A program made the position numbers and the translations under genes. Positions 63,782 to 64,000 of a stretch of DNA of 64,000 bases are shown here, in pieces. How positions within the stretch are numbered: position 1 is the first letter of the stretch; each line of letters opens with the position of its first letter. The notes under the pieces are model-generated. The model saw only the letters and a program-made list of their open reading frames with translations. It was not told the origin of the DNA and made no database searches. The stretch spans positions 1-64,000 of the forward strand of contig JAUSTR010000001.1 in NCBI GenBank assembly GCA_030812955.1, in the 5' to 3' direction. This DNA comes from Bacillus alveayuensis (GTDB lineage Bacteria > Bacillota > Bacilli > Bacillales > Aeribacillaceae).

Positions 63782-64000
63782 AATCCCCCCTTTGAATAAA
63801 GAAATGGGAAGAAAGGTTAAAGATTATATTGATACATTAACGAAGCCAAGAGGGAGCTTAGGAAAGTTGGAAGACTTGGCTATAACCCTTGCGGAAATGA
63901 CGAAAAGTCCGTATCCGACCGTGACACCGCCTGGGGTTATCATCTTTGCGGCGGACCATGGTGTGGCAGAAGAAGGAGTTTCAGCTTATCCGAAAGAGGT
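63774..64000 (+). CDS. cobT: Nicotinate-nucleotide:DMB phosphoribosyltransferase CobT (partial)
   Basis: The first 75 codons of a gene that leaves the window. They read [35 protein letters not shown] and [18 protein letters not shown], the clear N-terminus of CobT, which makes alpha-ribazole phosphate for the lower ligand of cobalamin. AAGGTGAT precedes the ATG, inside the end of cbiA. In B. megaterium this place is taken by other late genes. Confidence 0.92.
   Translation, partial: MNKIPPLNKEMGRKVKDYIDTLTKPRGSLGKLEDLAITLAEMTKSPYPTVTPPGVIIFAADHGVAEEGVSAYPKE

Overview
The window looks like a chromosomal segment of a low-GC Gram-positive bacterium of the family Bacillaceae. The base composition is AT-rich and nearly every gene has a strong AGGAGG-type ribosome binding site, sometimes with TTG or GTG starts. 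Many genes match the yt- block of Bacillus subtilis in identity and partly in order: menAFDHBE, mntABCD, yidD/ytjA, luxS, dps, ytkD, ytlACD, ytmAB, pckA, metK, ytoA, ytpAB, ytqAB, ytzC, ytrAB and leuS. Predicted Zur, MntR, sigma-B and sigma-E sites, SAM-I, Leu T-box and cobalamin leaders, and Cse60 all fit a Bacillus-type sporeformer. I cannot name the species.

Layout. 0.3-8 kb: menaquinone synthesis, with menA divergent from menFDHBE. 8.3-12.4 kb: manganese ABC importer mntABCD behind a probable MntR box. 12.4-12.8 kb: a non-coding stretch holding a cloverleaf-like inverted repeat and a 21-bp-phased tandem repeat. 12.8-17.2 kb: an orphan zinc-binding lipoprotein under a near-perfect Zur box, yidD, luxS, dps with a sigma-B promoter, and ytkD. 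17.2-25.9 kb: the ytlACD ABC transporter, ytmAB, a dicarboxylate/amino-acid symporter, PEP carboxykinase, and metK behind a SAM-I riboswitch. 26-32.8 kb: a glycosyltransferase/PAP2 pair, ytoA, the terpenoid pair ytpAB, and mnmM with the radical-SAM gene ytqA.

32.8-44.5 kb is the accessory part. The ytr antibiotic-response operon starts normally (promoter, operator, ytrA, ytrB), but its first permease gene stops halfway and is followed by unrelated inverted genes, an IS3-type remnant and a cysteine desulfurase pseudogene. Next comes a likely sulfide/persulfide-response cluster: an ArsR-rhodanese fusion under a long palindrome, a persulfide-dioxygenase-like metallo-hydrolase and an MFS transporter. 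A CdaR regulator, glycerate kinase and GntP permease form a glycerate-use cluster after it.

44.6-49.4 kb: T-box-controlled leuS, wrbA, a rhodanese, cse60 and a probable relic of a malic enzyme 5' end. 49.6-64 kb is a cobalamin locus. Cobalt transporter cbiMNQO (minus strand) and the anaerobic pathway operon cbiW-H60-X-J-C-D-ET-L-F-G-A-cobT (plus strand, running off the window) diverge from a 0.9-kb control region. Each direction has its own cobalamin riboswitch and terminator, so cobalt uptake and corrin synthesis would both be shut down by B12.

No rRNA, tRNA, CRISPR array, prophage or recognisable defence system was seen. The most unusual material is the structured repeat DNA at 12.5-12.8 kb, the dispersed hairpin repeat at 16.0 and 53.1 kb, and the sulfur-related island at 34.6-40.6 kb.
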